From: Pratylenchus scribneri
Taxonomy: Eukaryota > Nematoda > Chromadorea > Rhabditida > Pratylenchidae
Assembly: GCA_030063045.1 (NCBI GenBank)
Contig: JAQSEB010000064.1
Location: forward strand, 1,674,001-1,738,000
Reading direction: 5' to 3'
DNA: 64,000 bases
Shown: positions 37,177-53,356 of the stretch, in pieces
Position numbering within the stretch: the stretch's first letter is position 1
Layout of the letters: each line of letters opens with the position of its first letter
Translations under genes and position numbers: made by a program
Notes under the pieces: generated by a model
Databases searched by the model: none
What the model saw: only the letters and a program-made list of their open reading frames with translations
What the model was told of the DNA's origin: nothing

Positions 37177-38437
37177 AATGAAATGTGGCAAAAACATCGC
37201 CACCAAAATACCAAACTTAACCCAAACGGCCCTCTTTAGGGCCACAATTCTAATGAGTGAAGTGAATTATTTGGCGTCTCAAATTCATCAATTTTTATTT
37301 TCATATTTTCTTTGAATAAATTATTTTAATATTTACTTTATATATATTTTATTACGATTAAGCTATTATAAAATAATGAACAAAATTTATTTTACACATT
37401 TTATTTATCCTTTGAATAAATTATTTAATTTTATTTAGTATAGTAGAAGATAAAATAAAAAATTATAAATTGATGTGAATGATAAAAAATTCACTTCAGA
37501 AATAAAAAGTAAACCTCTTTTATTCCCAATGGCGAATTATTTTTCAACACCTCAAAAATTGGGAAAATTTAAGGTCTAACTTTTTAATTTACGGAAATTT
37601 TTGAACGAATTAGAGTAGAATTTGTACACTTTAGTTAACTAAGAAAATGCACCAAAAATTTTTTTCAAAATTTGTCCTACTAGGAGCTATGAGTCTTCAA
37701 AGTCGAGACTGGGGAATTATTAGTTTTTACGGTATACAGTAGTTTAATGAAGTAATTTGTAATTTTAATCACCATTCCTTTTTAGACATAATTTTATAAA
37801 AAATTTAGGGAAATTGAATATATTAAATGAAATGGTAGAATTTACATTTAAAATAGCATATTAAATTATGGTAAATATTTATTTTTCAGAAAAATTTATT
37901 GAAATTGCAGAAAAGTGTATTGAAAATGTAGTAAAGTATATAACAATTTAGTGGTTTGTCTTAGACCCACAAACCATATACCCAATCGATAGATCTCGTC
38001 GAGAGGCAACGAATAGTAAATAATTTGTCATGATTTGATAAAAAAAAATTAAAGATATTAAACCACTTTAATCGTTTAATTGGGGTTTAGTTCAAAACCA
38101 ATTAAACCATGATAAATTATATACCATTCGATGCGCCTTTTTACTTTGGATTATACACATTGTACAATAAGACAATAATCAAGTATTTTTGACAATTTTC
38201 CGAATTTGATTGCCATTCCATTATTTTCTGACAAAAAAGCTTGGACGTTAATTTGAATTTAATGCAGTATTCAAAAGATTAACTTTTTTATCATAAAATA
38301 AATTGAATTAAAAACAAATTCAATTCCAAAATGGATAGAAAAGTTCAATTCAATTTGTCGATAGTTTGATTATATAACCGAATGAAATAAAAATATAGAA
38401 AAATCTAAGGCTGGCACAAACTTCTCATCAAATCGCA
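37177..38437. other. Intergenic region with repeats
   Basis: Holds a block at about 37505-37735 related to the ccccatgggg-type repeat at 13990 and 28150, and a family B palindrome at 37905-38150. No gene seen. Confidence 0.5.
37905..38150. repeat. Palindromic repeat, family B
   Basis: The left arm has gtttgtcttagacccacaaa and atagatctcgtcgagaggca. The right arm has accattcgatgcgcc and gttcaaaaccaattaaacca. Diverged but clearly the same family as 32130-32395. Confidence 0.6.
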
Positions 38438-38580
38438 TTACTTTCTTTCCTTTGACATCATTTTGATCTCGCCATTCTCATCATTATCATTAGCATCAAC
38501 AAAATTGTTTGTTTCGGAAATTTGTTGTGAAGTGCCAATAGGTTCAGGATGGGCTCGGGCTGAACAAAGATAATTTAACA
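38438..38580 (-). CDS. Possible terminal exon, acidic C-terminus
   Basis: After a tttgttcag acceptor the minus strand reads ARAHPEPIGTSQQISETNNF, an acidic run (DANDNDENGE) and a lysine-rich end before TAA. It lies just beyond the stop of the secreted-protein gene at 38653, so it may be an alternative last exon of that gene or part of a separate one. A related fragment occurs at 32385-32475. Confidence 0.35.
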
Positions 38581-38652
38581 GAAAAATTAGAAAATTATGA
38601 AAATATAAAATATTATTAAAATCTTTTATGATTAAATTCCCCACTTCCCCTT

Positions 38653-39594
38653 TTATTCACTTTCTCCATCTTTATCACCGTCATTAAATTTCCCAATTTC
38701 CTTCAATTTTCCCTGACATTTTTCCACTATTTTTCCATAGTCATATCCATCGAGAATGAACATTTCTCTTTGCTTCCACCCAAAATAGAATATTGTATTT
38801 TCTTGGCAAATTCCCTTGGGGCATTTATGCAAATGAATTGGTTTATGAGGTTCTAAAAATTTAAATTATTTCAAATATTTAAAAAACTTTTCAAACGAGA
38901 ATTATGCGTTAATAATTCGCATCCATTTCCATCTTGAAATATCAAATAAATGGTTCGTTGGGTAAAAAATTTTTTGATTCCTCTCCAGAGAAAATTGCCA
39001 TGATGTTCTGTTTTGAACACCAACTTTCCTTTTTTATTTCCTATAAAATTCATATTCCTTGCGGGAATAATTTTTGCTGTACACGCGTCAACTCCTGAAA
39101 TAATTATTTATATATTTTTTAAAAAAATGCAAATATTATTTTCCCTAAAAAAAATTACCCATTTGGTCAAAATTCGGCAATGTCTTTTTATTTTTACGTT
39201 TTCTTCCTTTTTTATTTCTGCCCTCTGCAATCTCTCTATTTCTTTCCTTCAATTTCGTTAATTCCACTTCAATTTGTTCCTCGCCAAAATAAAATCCTTA
39301 AAATTTTGTAAAATAAATTTGATTTCCATTTTTGAATATTCCTTCCGGCACTCTTTTTGGCTTATTCCTCATTTTTCTTTCATATTCTCCAATTTCCTCA
39401 ATTTCCCCAACTACATTTGGCCGAATATCTTCCAAAACTAATCTTTCTGCGGTGATTTTATATGCAATCGGCTCATTTGGCCTATAAACCAATTTCATTT
39501 CGCAAATTGGTTTGTTCTCTTGGCATTCAATTTGTTGGATATTCAAAAGCAGAAGAATGAAGGGCATTATGAATATGATCAAATTTGTTGGCAT
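38653..39594 (-). pseudogene. Secreted protein gene of unknown family with an in-frame stop
   Basis: Exons 39159-39594, 38888-39094 and 38653-38852 keep one frame for 280 codons. A signal peptide (MPTNLIIFIMPFILLLLN) leads. The middle is lysine-rich (NREIAEGRNKKGRKRKNKK). The C-terminal half has cysteines and aromatic residues (TEHHGNFLWRGIKKFFTQ, KCPKGICQENTIFYFGWKQR). One TAA (plus-strand 39298-39300) interrupts exon 1 after 98 codons, with coding-like sequence in the same frame on both sides. A 72-nt intron using a weak gtgccg donor and an atypical gcgag acceptor would remove it without shifting frame, so the gene could still work. Otherwise it is a recent pseudogene or an allele with a nonsense mutation. 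Confidence 0.6.
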
Positions 39595-40971
39595 TATTTT
39601 TCTAAAATATTTGGATAGCTATGGAATTGTTTCTGTTTATTAAAAAGGAGTATTTTTTTGGGCTTCCTATAGTTTATTCCCTGTTTTTCAATATCAATGA
39701 AATAAAATAATAAGAAATTAAAATTAATTTATTTGGAGAAATTTAGTTAGTTGGGATTGGGAATTAGAAGTGAAATGATCATTGGAAAAAGCAAAGGAAA
39801 GACCTTTAAATGGCTTTAAGGCAAATCCCCCACCTCATCCTTCCATCTCACTATCAATATTCTTGGCCAAAAGCACTCGCGCTGCTCCCTTACCTTCCCC
39901 TCTCCTCACAAATATAGTATCCCGCCCGAAGAAATTTATCATAGATCTTAATTGTAAATGTTTTTCAAAATTTTATTAATTACAATTAGAAATTTCATAA
40001 TTGTAAAATTACGGCCAACTCTAGTTTTGACCAAATCCTTCCTAATCCGCCGATCCTTCACTCCATTGCCCATTTTCACTCTTTTCCTTCCCATCACTTC
40101 GCTATCCACAATCCACATCATCCACATTTCAGCAACTGCGTACATCCCAGATCCCACCCTTCCCCTCTTGGCCCATTTTTTGTGGCACCAATTCCACCCT
40201 CCCCCCGCCCCCATAGATGGGTCCATATCCATACCCCTTACCTTTGGGCCAAGGCCCAAGGGACCATTTATTCTTATCAAAATATGCCGTGGATATTATC
40301 AATATTTCACGTGATTTTTGGATGCACTCTTTCTTAATTTAATACCAATTAGTCTTTGCCCCATTAATTCAAATCAAAATGACCTTTCTCAGACTATTTT
40401 ATCATTATCAAACCAATTCCGTATATTTTTCCTTGGGCAATTTTCCATCTACTTTTATGGCTCTTTTCTTCCCATTTTGCCCATTTTCATAGTTGACCTT
40501 CGCTTTATTATTACTCTGGGAATGGGATAGCTTAATTTTTGCTTTAATTAACTCCAAATTATAATTGTTTTCTACATAAATAAATTTAAGAAAGTTTAAA
40601 ATTAGCTTTACTTTTTAGCGGTTTATAGGTCGGCCGCAGCCCGTGGGCGTGGGTCAGTTGTCTATGACATTTTATCCAAACCGGTTTTCATCAATTTTCA
40701 ATAAACCAAAAAACCAATAAATGTTTCGGATGTATTTGGAAAAAAAAAACCTTAAAAAACTGTTTTAAAACACTAATAAAAATATAAACGTGGCAAAATC
40801 TTGGTTTTTTGATTGAAAATATTTTAAAATAAATTTTTCGGTGTAAGTGAAACTGGAAAAAACAAGTGTAATTTGTATTTGAATAATTACTTAAATCCAA
40901 ATGATCTTCCCTTTCTTTCGTGCCTAAATTGCTTTAATCTTCTTTAGAAAAAAATATTTATAAATAATTTA
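39595..40971. other. Intergenic region, no supported gene
   Basis: A pyrimidine-rich, GC-richer stretch at about 39800-40290 has frames open on both strands without a domain. The spacer separates the divergent secreted-protein and phosphatase genes and probably contains both promoters. Confidence 0.5.
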
Positions 40972-41958
40972 ATGGCAAATCCCAGACATATTTACGCAGT
41001 TCGTCATGCCGAACGAGTGGACGACATCAATGAAGTTTGGTATTTTAACAGTCGATTTTTGCGCGACAATCCACCGCTCTCCGAGACTGGCGAAAAACAG
41101 GCGGAAGAATTAAAAAAGAAGCAATTATTTGCTAATTAATTAAAAATAAATATTCACTGATAAATTCACAGGTTCCGCAAAACACACATCGATTTTTGCT
41201 TCACTTCCCCATATGAGCGTTGTGTCCAAACTGCTTGCAAAATCCTCGAAGGCCGGGTGAACGGATGCAAAATTAATGTTGAACCGGGATTTCTTGAGGT
41301 TTTTAATTTAAATATTAATAAAAATTGGAACCCTTAAATAAAAAAATTTTGCAAAAAATAAATTTATTTCATTGCATAATTTTCAGTCCGCTAATCTTGT
41401 TTTCGAACGCGGCGCTGACAAACCCAGTTTTGAGAAGAGCAAAGAATTGGCTGAACGCTATCCGATGATCAATCTCAATTATAATCAATTATTTTTGTCG
41501 CAAGCACCGGAAGAGGTTGTTCATTAATTAATTAAAAATTGAATGTAATTTCCAATTTTTAGTTCAAAAAAGGGGCAGGAGTGAAATGTTGTTTTTCGCG
41601 AATTCACCACACTTTAAGCCAATTGATCAAATGTTGCCAAGGTAAAAATCAGTCAATTAATCCATTTTTAAATTAAATTTTAAGGGGACATTCTGATTGT
41701 CACCCACAAACATCCAATGGCCGCAATTCAAAGTTTTTTGGTGCCCGAGACCCAAAACCACGAATTAAACTATCCGGGGCCGGCGACAGTCAGCAAGGTT
41801 TGAAAATTCAATATTTATTGATTGGTAAAAATTTTTTGCAGTTTGAAGAGCAACCAGGTCGAGAATTTATGGGGAGGCCAGTGTTCACGGCAGCCTATTT
41901 GGGCGATAACAGTCATCTTTCGGACCTCGGCAAATCCATCGATTTACGGATCAATTAA
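40972..41958 (+). CDS. Histidine phosphatase superfamily protein (UBASH3/Sts-like)
   Basis: Six exons (40972-41120, 41172-41298, 41387-41515, 41563-41641, 41685-41797, 41842-41958) encode 237 residues. The RHxE-type signature is YAVRHAERVDD with the catalytic His at residue 11. The SPYERCVQTACKIL segment supplies the second arginine and VTHKHPMAAIQSFL the second histidine. RHAERVD is characteristic of the Sts/UBASH3-like branch, of which nematodes have several small members. No SH3 or UBA domain is attached. Intron 1 (41121-41171) starts with GC (aagaa|gcaatt); no GT in the region keeps the frame, and phase 2 matches the next exon. Substrate unknown. Confidence 0.88.
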
Positions 41959-42360
41959 TTCATCACAAAAAGGCAATAATTCCAAGAGGAGCCATTCTTC
42001 GTTTCAATTTAAATTTGCAATCTCTTTTGTTTTTTTTTGTTAAGGACATTTATTTTGTAATCCAGCTGATGAAGAAATTGTTTATAAACCTCGCATAAAT
42101 AAATTATAATTGTTGAATCATCATAAATTTAAATTGTTTTTTTGTTTGTAATTCACTCGCGATAAAAATAAATTGTTACAAAAATAATCATTTTATTCTA
42201 TGTAAAATTATAATTCCTTGATTTAAATATTAATTAAAACACATTAGCAAACGAAAACACATTTCATTTAATGATCAATCCATCAATCATCGATTAATTC
42301 AATCAATGATAATTTTCAGGCATTTGATAAATAAAAGAATAAAATATAATTGAATTGAAT
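41959..42360. other. Short spacer, nothing seen
   Basis: AT-rich spacer between the phosphatase and SKP1 genes on the same strand. An aataaa word near 42100 could end the upstream transcript. Confidence 0.5.
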
Positions 42361-43070
42361 ATGACAACTGAAAACAACAAAATTCTTCTCAAATCGGACG
42401 ACGATGAAATTTTTGAAGTGGACAGATCCGTAATCAGCCTCTCAAAAACACAATAACATGTTTCAAAGTTTGCATTTGCCGCAGTTACTCATAAAACTTT
42501 GTTTTTAGATCTTGGAATGGACCAGCAGGAGAATTCAGCCGACTATATGATGATGATGGCCGAACCGATCAAATTGCCCAGCATTAAGGGAACAATTTTG
42601 CGTAAAGTACGAACTGAAAATATAAAAATATTATAAAACAGTGATTCCATTTTGAATTATTTTTAGGTGATTGCTTGGTGCCAACATCATAAAGATGGTT
42701 TTTTACTTTTAAGCAAACTTTAAAATTAATATTTTTACAGATCCTTCGGTGGCCGCTCGAACGGACAACAACGATATTCCCAGCTGGGATGTTGAATTCC
42801 TGAAGGAGGATCAGGGCCAACTTTTCGAGCTGATTATGGTAAACACATTTTTTGCATTGATTGATTTGGCAAAGAAAAGAAAACAATTTATTTTAGGCTG
42901 CCAATTTTTTGGAAGTGCCTGGTCTGGAGGACGTTTGCTGCAAAACCGTTGCCAACATGATCAAAGGGATGTCGCCGGAGGAGATTCGTCGCACATTCAA
43001 CATCAAAAATGAATTCACACCGGAGGAGGAGGAGCAAATTCACCAAGAGAATGCATGGTGCGAGGAATGA
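42361..43070 (+). CDS. skr-1: SKP1, SCF ubiquitin-ligase adaptor (frameshift in exon 1)
   Basis: Five exons (42361-42467, 42509-42606, 42667-42697, 42741-42838, 42897-43070) cover SKP1 from end to end. The BTB part reads [16 protein letters not shown] and [21 protein letters not shown]. The F-box-binding tail reads [20 protein letters not shown] and ends ENAWCEE. Length about 168 residues is normal. Exon 1 has one base too many: the frame meets TAA after SLSKTQ, while the following bases in the next frame give NNMFQ and splice correctly to LGMDQQ. This is either a recent 1-nt insertion or a sequence error near 42451-42458. SKP1 links F-box proteins to cullin. Confidence 0.88.
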
Positions 43071-43558
43071 TCGGAATTATGGATAGATAATAAATGGAAT
43101 GAATTGAAGAGATATCTTCCCTGATTATCATTAAATGATCATATTATATGTAATCAATCCAATTTTTTACAATGTCCTATGTATAAAACTAAATTTTTAC
43201 TTGATCTGCTGTTGAATACCTATATTGTTGATTTTTTATGTGTGGGCGATATTCTCAGAAGTTTCTAATTACACAAATATTACATATATAAAAAGAGTAA
43301 TGATCATCAATTAAAGATGAAGAATATGCTGAGGAGGATGAAGATTAGGATAATGAGGAAGAGATGAATCAACTCATCTTCACCTTCTTCATCATCATCA
43401 ACATCCTCCTCCCCCGATAATACGAAAAATTCCTGTGATGAACGACCAATTGATTTAATTTAATCCATTTAAATTGTTTATTTGATTGATGAATAATTAA
43501 ATGTAAGTAACATAGAAAATTTTGATTGATTCACTTCATTTTATCACAAAAAATGATT
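43071..43558. other. Convergent spacer, nothing seen
   Basis: A gag/gat-rich stretch at about 43315-43420 is low complexity and partly self-complementary. No gene. Confidence 0.5.
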
Positions 43559-47605
<4,047 letters not shown>

Positions 47606-48087
47606 TTTTCTTAATTTTATTTAAAAATATGAATTTAAAATATTTTTAAACGCTTTAAAAAGGCCTAAAAACAGGAATCGAAAGAATTTAGACTACATTA
47701 GATAACATAAAATTCAAAAAAAAACACAAAAATTTCTGCTACTTATCAATTTAGAATTATGATCAAAATGGGCCTAACCCTTCATTGGTCTTTGTTTTAG
47801 GCCAATTTAACTTATTAATGAACCCAAAAATGGGTGCGTCCAGAAAAATTGCCATTCCATCAAAAAATTCATCATGTGATAATTCAGTTTATTTTCAGGG
47901 CCATAAATTATATTTTATGCATTCATCTATGTTTTGGTTCACTGATAAAAAAATGGGAGCATCGAAAATTGGGATCGAAAAAAGATTCAAATTGGAAATA
48001 TTTGATATTAAAAAAGAAGGAAAAAGACATAGATTTAAAAATAATTTATTTAAATTATTATGGAATTTTATAGTATTTTTGCTCAAT
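47606..48087. other. Spacer between protease and translocase genes
   Basis: Promoter side of the protease and 3' side of the translocase, both on the minus strand. Overlapping frames here have no domain. Confidence 0.5.
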
Positions 48088-49919
48088 TCATCTCGTATAT
48101 TTTTGTATTTCCTCATAAAATGTGAGCACCAATGCACCTCCGGTTGCCCTCAACACATTCGACAATGCCCCTTTGTACATTCCCTTGAAAAGGCCTTCTT
48201 CTCTGTACAAAAATTTAGGTTAAATTTCCATTTTTAATGGTCCAAATATCTACCGGATTATTTTTCGGGCACAATCCATCGTGCCGGTGTATCGTCGATG
48301 CCCCATCCCAGATTGCATCATCATTCGACGCCGAACTGTGTCCCAAGGGTAGGAAATTATGCCAGAAATGGTGGTGACCACCTGTGTGGAAATAAATTCC
48401 AAATAAATGTTTTAATTCAAAACATGACATTTGGGTACCGTCATTAGGGTATCTGTGTCATTCTTCTGGCCATAATTCAAAAAATAAGCAACTATAACTT
48501 GAAAAAATAAACAAATCAAAAGCCCTTAATTTCTTCTCTGCACAAAATAATTTAAATTTTTTAAAAATTAAAACACCTGATAGAAAAAGCGGCTTTCCCT
48601 TCAAAATTCGATTTTATTACATTTAAAAGCACCTAATTTATTTTGATAGTTCGAAATCATAAAATCTAAAAAGGCCAAATTGTATAAGAAACTTTGGGTT
48701 TTCGAATGGCATATATTTTTCATGATTGGTTATTTCCTTGTTGAGCTAGGCCAAGAGAATGGTCCAGATAACAAATTTAGCGGTACCAAATTCCCAAAGA
48801 TACATTTCCCCTTTATTTACCTGCGCAATTGCCCAATTTGCAAAAAAGTTGAGGTCCTTCCCTTTTGGTGTGACCACTGCTTTTGTAGTGTCAAAAAAGC
48901 CAAAATAGGCGGCCCGATAAACGAAAATTCCCTGGACAGAGACAATGAAGCCGCGATAGAGGCCAATTGGTCCATCGGATTTGAGAATCTAAACCGTAAA
49001 TAAATCCGTAAATGAAAAAAATTATTTGATGGCACCTTTGAAACGCAGTCCAAAATGCCACCAAATTCCCTCATCTCCTTTCGGCCAATATCGGCTGCCA
49101 GCCGGGTTCGGGCAAAATCAAAGGGATAAACAAAACAAAGTGAGGTGGCACCGGCGGCACCGCCTGCGGCCAAATTACAAAGGAAAAATTTACCAAATTC
49201 CTTTTCCCGATCAACACTGAAAATAATCAATATTTTATTAATTTTTGCAATATTTTCGCACCCTTTCATAAAAATTCGTTTGTAATTATCTTTGAATGCA
49301 AAATTCAATGCCTGTGTTGGAAAATATCGTAGAACATTCACAAAATTTCCACGCCAAAATGACGCAAAACCCTGCTCTTTTGGCACCCGAACAAAACAAT
49401 CAAAAATGCCTCTGTATTGCTTCTCATTGGCAATGTGCGCATCTTGGGTCTGATTTGAGTGGTTTGTTGAAAATTAGACAAAAAAAAAAATAACTGAATT
49501 TAATACATATTTTAAGGCCACATCACTTGGCCAAATCAAATTTCTATAAGGTTTCTACCCTATATAACCCTTTCCTACTAATTCTGGGCCCTAAACCTAA
49601 CACCTAGTCAGGGCCAAATTATATGGCCTGAAAAATATTAATTTTCGACATTATTCAGTCATTTTTGTGTACTAAATAAATAAAAAATTTTATTGGGAAT
49701 AGAAAAAATTAATTTATTATAAAAATATTGCCTGCAGCAACAATTTGACCCTTTCAATTGGGGCAACAGCCGTTTTGGAAATGGCAGCAGCCACACCACC
49801 CGAAGCTAAATCCCTTAATAATAAACGGAAAATATATATAAAAATAATTAAAAATGCCTCAAAAATATTTTCGCATCAAAAGTCTTTTGTTTGTCCAAAT
49901 TTTGAGAATTTTTCGACAT
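48088..49919 (-). CDS. ant-1: Mitochondrial ADP/ATP translocase
   Basis: Seven exons (49858-49919, 49732-49813, 49262-49449, 49036-49216, 48821-48988, 48254-48381, 48088-48202) encode 307 residues, normal for the family. The signature RRRMMM of ADP/ATP carriers is present in [20 protein letters not shown]. Carrier repeats are visible in [34 protein letters not shown] and [12 protein letters not shown]. It exchanges ADP and ATP across the inner mitochondrial membrane. The 20-residue N-terminal exon ([20 protein letters not shown]) is joined by a GC-AG intron (49814-49857), and the next intron (49450-49731) also begins with GC (ctgcag|gcaata). Intron 2 holds a family D repeat. Confidence 0.97.
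49505..49645. repeat. Palindromic repeat, family D
   Basis: The left arm aaggccacatcacttggcca and the right arm (ggccaaattatatggcct) are inverted, with taaaccctaac-like words between. Related copies lie at 51425-51730 and 60085-60305. Confidence 0.55.
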
Positions 49920-50538
49920 TTTTAAATTGATTAAAAATTAGAGATTTAATTTAAATTCGCCAACAGCAGAAAATAGAAAATAGGGATATTAGTAAAATTT
50001 TTGTGTAATTTTTTAATAAAATCAATGTTATTATTTGGAATATTTTATTTTGTTGTTTTCATTGGGAGGAATGGAAGAATGGAAGCTGGTAATAAACAAA
50101 AATATATCGAATAAATAAACAACCCCCAAAGGGTATTTTTTAAAATCAAACATCAATGTTCCCTCTTTTCACATTTAGTGAAATTTAAGGGAAAAGTGAG
50201 AATTGTATTTAAATTTCATTGATTTTCTAGGACTTAAATTCAAATATAAAATGCATTAAATTTGAATTTAGATTTAATTTTAAAAATAAAATATTTACCA
50301 TGTTTTTATTTAATAAAATTATACAAAATGTAAAAATCCAATAAAAATTGTATGAATATTGGTAATAAAAGTGATGAGATTGCATTGGAATGGTTTTTTA
50401 AAGGCTTCATTCTAATCTGATTCAGATCATCCAATTCTTTCATATATTTCACCATGTGAATTATAATTTAATTTTTATTAGACTCTCATTTGTAATGTTG
50501 GCCCATTTCTTGTCCTCCTTTCTCCGTGGCAAAAGAAT
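49920..50538. other. Intergenic region, nothing supported
   Basis: AT-rich upstream region of the translocase and 3' side of the NDRG-family gene. No repeat or frame of note. Confidence 0.5.
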
Positions 50539-53356
50539 TCAGCGATTCGGTCGAAGCATTTTTGAACCTAAAATTGCTAAAATTAACCATTTACCAATAA
50601 AAATTATTACATTTGTAAATGTATTATTATTGCTATTTTGCCTTTCGACTAATTGTGTTGGCATTGGCATTTGTGGTAATTGATCGCTGAGAAGAAGGCT
50701 AATTCCTTGGCCAATATATTCCGGCTGAAATATAAAAAAATTATTTATAAATGAATATTTTAAATAAATATCCAACCGCTTCTTTCACCACATCAAGGAC
50801 ATCCTCTGCGACCAAAATGGCGGAAATTGTTTTGTCCAATTCCTCGAACATGTGGTAAACGCTCTTTAAAATTAAAATTAATTATTTAAATAATTTTTAA
50901 TTATTAAAAAGTTGTCTATTGGATTAAAATTAATTCAAATAAAATATTTAATTTATTTCCACTATTATTGACCCCTTCACTAATAAAAGACACTTTCTTT
51001 TAAGGATTTTAACGGAAAAAAAGTAAAAAAATGATTTTTTGCCCGCTTTAGAGGATCTATGAAAAATGTATCCCCGGGACATTAATAGAGGAAATACGGT
51101 ATAAAAAATTGCCCACCTTATTATGCGGTGATTTGCTTCCAGTCACCAGAACAGTGCGGACTCTAATAATTGAAAATTATTTAAATAAATTCCATTTTAT
51201 TCACCGTAACAAATTCTTCTTCAACATATCCGTAAAATCGGAACGATAGCTGAAATTGTAGAGATATCGGCTTAAATTGTGTTCATTGAGTCCATTCCGG
51301 CGAATTTGATCAATCCAATGTTGACGATGATTCCTTTTAGAGTCCTTAAATCAAAATTAAATTATAGAATAATATTAGGTAATTTACCCCAAAAAAATGA
51401 TTGAATTTACCCGAAATTTGTCAATAATATTTTTTAGAGTATATAACTTTGGTATAACTTGTTAGGTCTTAGGAAGGATTAGGTTTAGGGCCAGACATGG
51501 GTTTAAAAAAGTTAGGAAATGGGTTAGGAGTCTTGAAGAAGTCAATATGGATTTGATATTTGATTAACAATAATGACTCGCATATCCCTTAAGAAAATTT
51601 CAAATGATTTTAACAACCACCCGCCGATAAGGGAACCTTCAATTTTTTCTACTCATCCTCAGACTCCATTAGTACCGAAGTCTTGATTTGGCTAAGTTAT
51701 GTGATCTCAAAAGAAATATTATTATTCGACGCGAGTTTTCGGATAAATTCAGTCATTGTTTCAGCCGAGCAAATTAATATACACCCTAACATTTTTATAT
51801 TATTGTTAATTAAAATTTCAAAAATATTATTTTTAGACACGGAAGATTTCGGGTAAATTGAGTCATTTTTTGAGTAAATTAATCTCCCAAAAATTATTAT
51901 TAATTTTCTACCTCTCCAAATCGATGTGCCAACAAATAATCCCATCCAACTCCGTTCATTTTGCCATCTTCAATTTGGAAATTTGTCAACTTAAAAATGA
52001 ATAAATTGAAGGGAAAAATTAAATTTTATTTTACAATTTCTTTAATATTCTCAATAAATCCATGGGTGGAAGAAGTGGAATGAATTAGCAAAATGCCATC
52101 TAACATTTCCGGATATTCCATCTAAATTTTGGATTAATTAAATAAATTATTCGAAAAATTATTCACCGCAAATCGACAAATAATATCTGCACCGGCACCT
52201 TCGCCCAAAGCAATGCATTTTTTCACCCTAAAATGGCCAAGCACTTGAGGAATAATTTCGGCCATTTGTTCCATTGTTGGAAAACTTAAATTTTTAATTT
52301 TAATTTTATTTAATTTAAAAATTTGGAAATAAATATTAAAATATATCGAAAAGATTTTAACGGTTCAGTAGTTTGTCCTAGACTTTCAAAACTTAAACTC
52401 GATCGATAGATCTCGTCAAAATTCAAAGTTAGATTATCCCTGAATGACTATTAATGACCCTAACACTAATCCTGATGACCCAAAGGAGGGGCCCTTCACT
52501 TTTCCCCGGTTGACTCAAAAAGGGGATACAAACTCCACAAGTACCGTTTTTCTTAGAGGTTTAGGCAATTTCTAATTTGGTTTTGAACCAAAATTGAAAT
52601 CAATTTAGACGGTTTCATATCCCTATATTTTGTCCTAACCATAACAAATTTTATACCATTCGATGCGTCTTGACGAGAATATCGAATGAGTTATAAAGTT
52701 TAGGGTCTAGGACAAACAAGTGAACCGCTAAATTTTTTTTTAACATTTTAAAATATTTTTTGACAAATTAAATAATACATATCATTAAAAATTTCCCACC
52801 TTCCATCAAAATTGTTTGCTCCATTTTCTTGACCGGGCACACAAAGATGCAAAAATATTTTCTCTCGAAATTCGGCGATCGATTCCAACTTCATATTAAT
52901 CATTGGAATGAAGGAATTGAGCGGATTTGTGCCAACATCGTGAACAGTCAGAATGATCTGTGAATTAACGATTAAATTAAATTAAAATATTTATTTTTAT
53001 ATTAATTTAAATTAAATTAATATTTATTATTTTAATAATTCAAATTAAATTAATCAATTTAAATTAATTTTACAATTTTTCCATTGAAATCCAGTGTATT
53101 TAATGTTTCCAAACTTGAACTTTGAACATAAACTGTCAGCCGGCATTTTGCCTTTTCCTCATCGGCATGTGTTTCCGCATATTCGGATGGCATAAAGAAC
53201 ATATCCTTCACACACCACTTAAATATTAATTATGAAAATTAACAAACAAAGATCCAAATCTGCTCTTTGACTTACCTCAACTTTTATTTTAACCATTTCG
53301 ATTTTTTCAAATTTTGTTGGCTCCATGGAATTCATAAGGAGAGATTCGCTTTCCAT
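50539..53356 (-). CDS. NDRG-family alpha/beta-hydrolase-fold protein
   Basis: Ten exons (53276-53356, 53074-53217, 52800-52957, 52167-52284, 52035-52121, 51912-51989, 51205-51344, 51117-51162, 50777-50863, 50539-50724) encode 374 residues. NDRG hallmarks are IILTVHDVGTNPLNSF, FPTMEQMAEIIPQVLGHF, the glycine-rich turn CIALGEGAGADIICRFA, and the later strand VRTVLVTGSKSPHN. As in other NDRGs the hydrolase nucleophile is not preserved (GEGAG in place of GxSxG). NDRG proteins act in stress response, trafficking and differentiation. The C-terminal 27 residues include a hydrophobic stretch (NVIIFIGKWLILAILG) that might anchor it to a membrane, which is not typical of the family. Introns 3 and 6 carry repeats. 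Confidence 0.88.
51425..51730. repeat. Palindromic repeat, family D
   Basis: The arms have agtatataactttggtataa and its partner ggctaagttatgtgatctca, with taggtttagggcc-like words in the centre. It lies in an NDRG intron. Confidence 0.5.
52345..52790. repeat. Family B palindrome with an inserted half of family E
   Basis: Family B arms (aacggttcagtagtttgtcc at the left; cattcgatgcgtcttgacga at the right) are separated by a segment, 52440-52555, that matches the right half of the family E element at 47115-47345 (aatgaccctaacac, ggggcccttcacttttcccc, ggggatacaaac). This suggests insertion of one repeat into another within the NDRG intron. Confidence 0.55.

Noticed and set aside
39958..40314. 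118-codon plus-strand frame with hydrophobic and proline-rich parts
   Set aside because: It overlaps a 110-codon minus frame in pyrimidine-rich DNA, with no domain and no exon-like boundaries.
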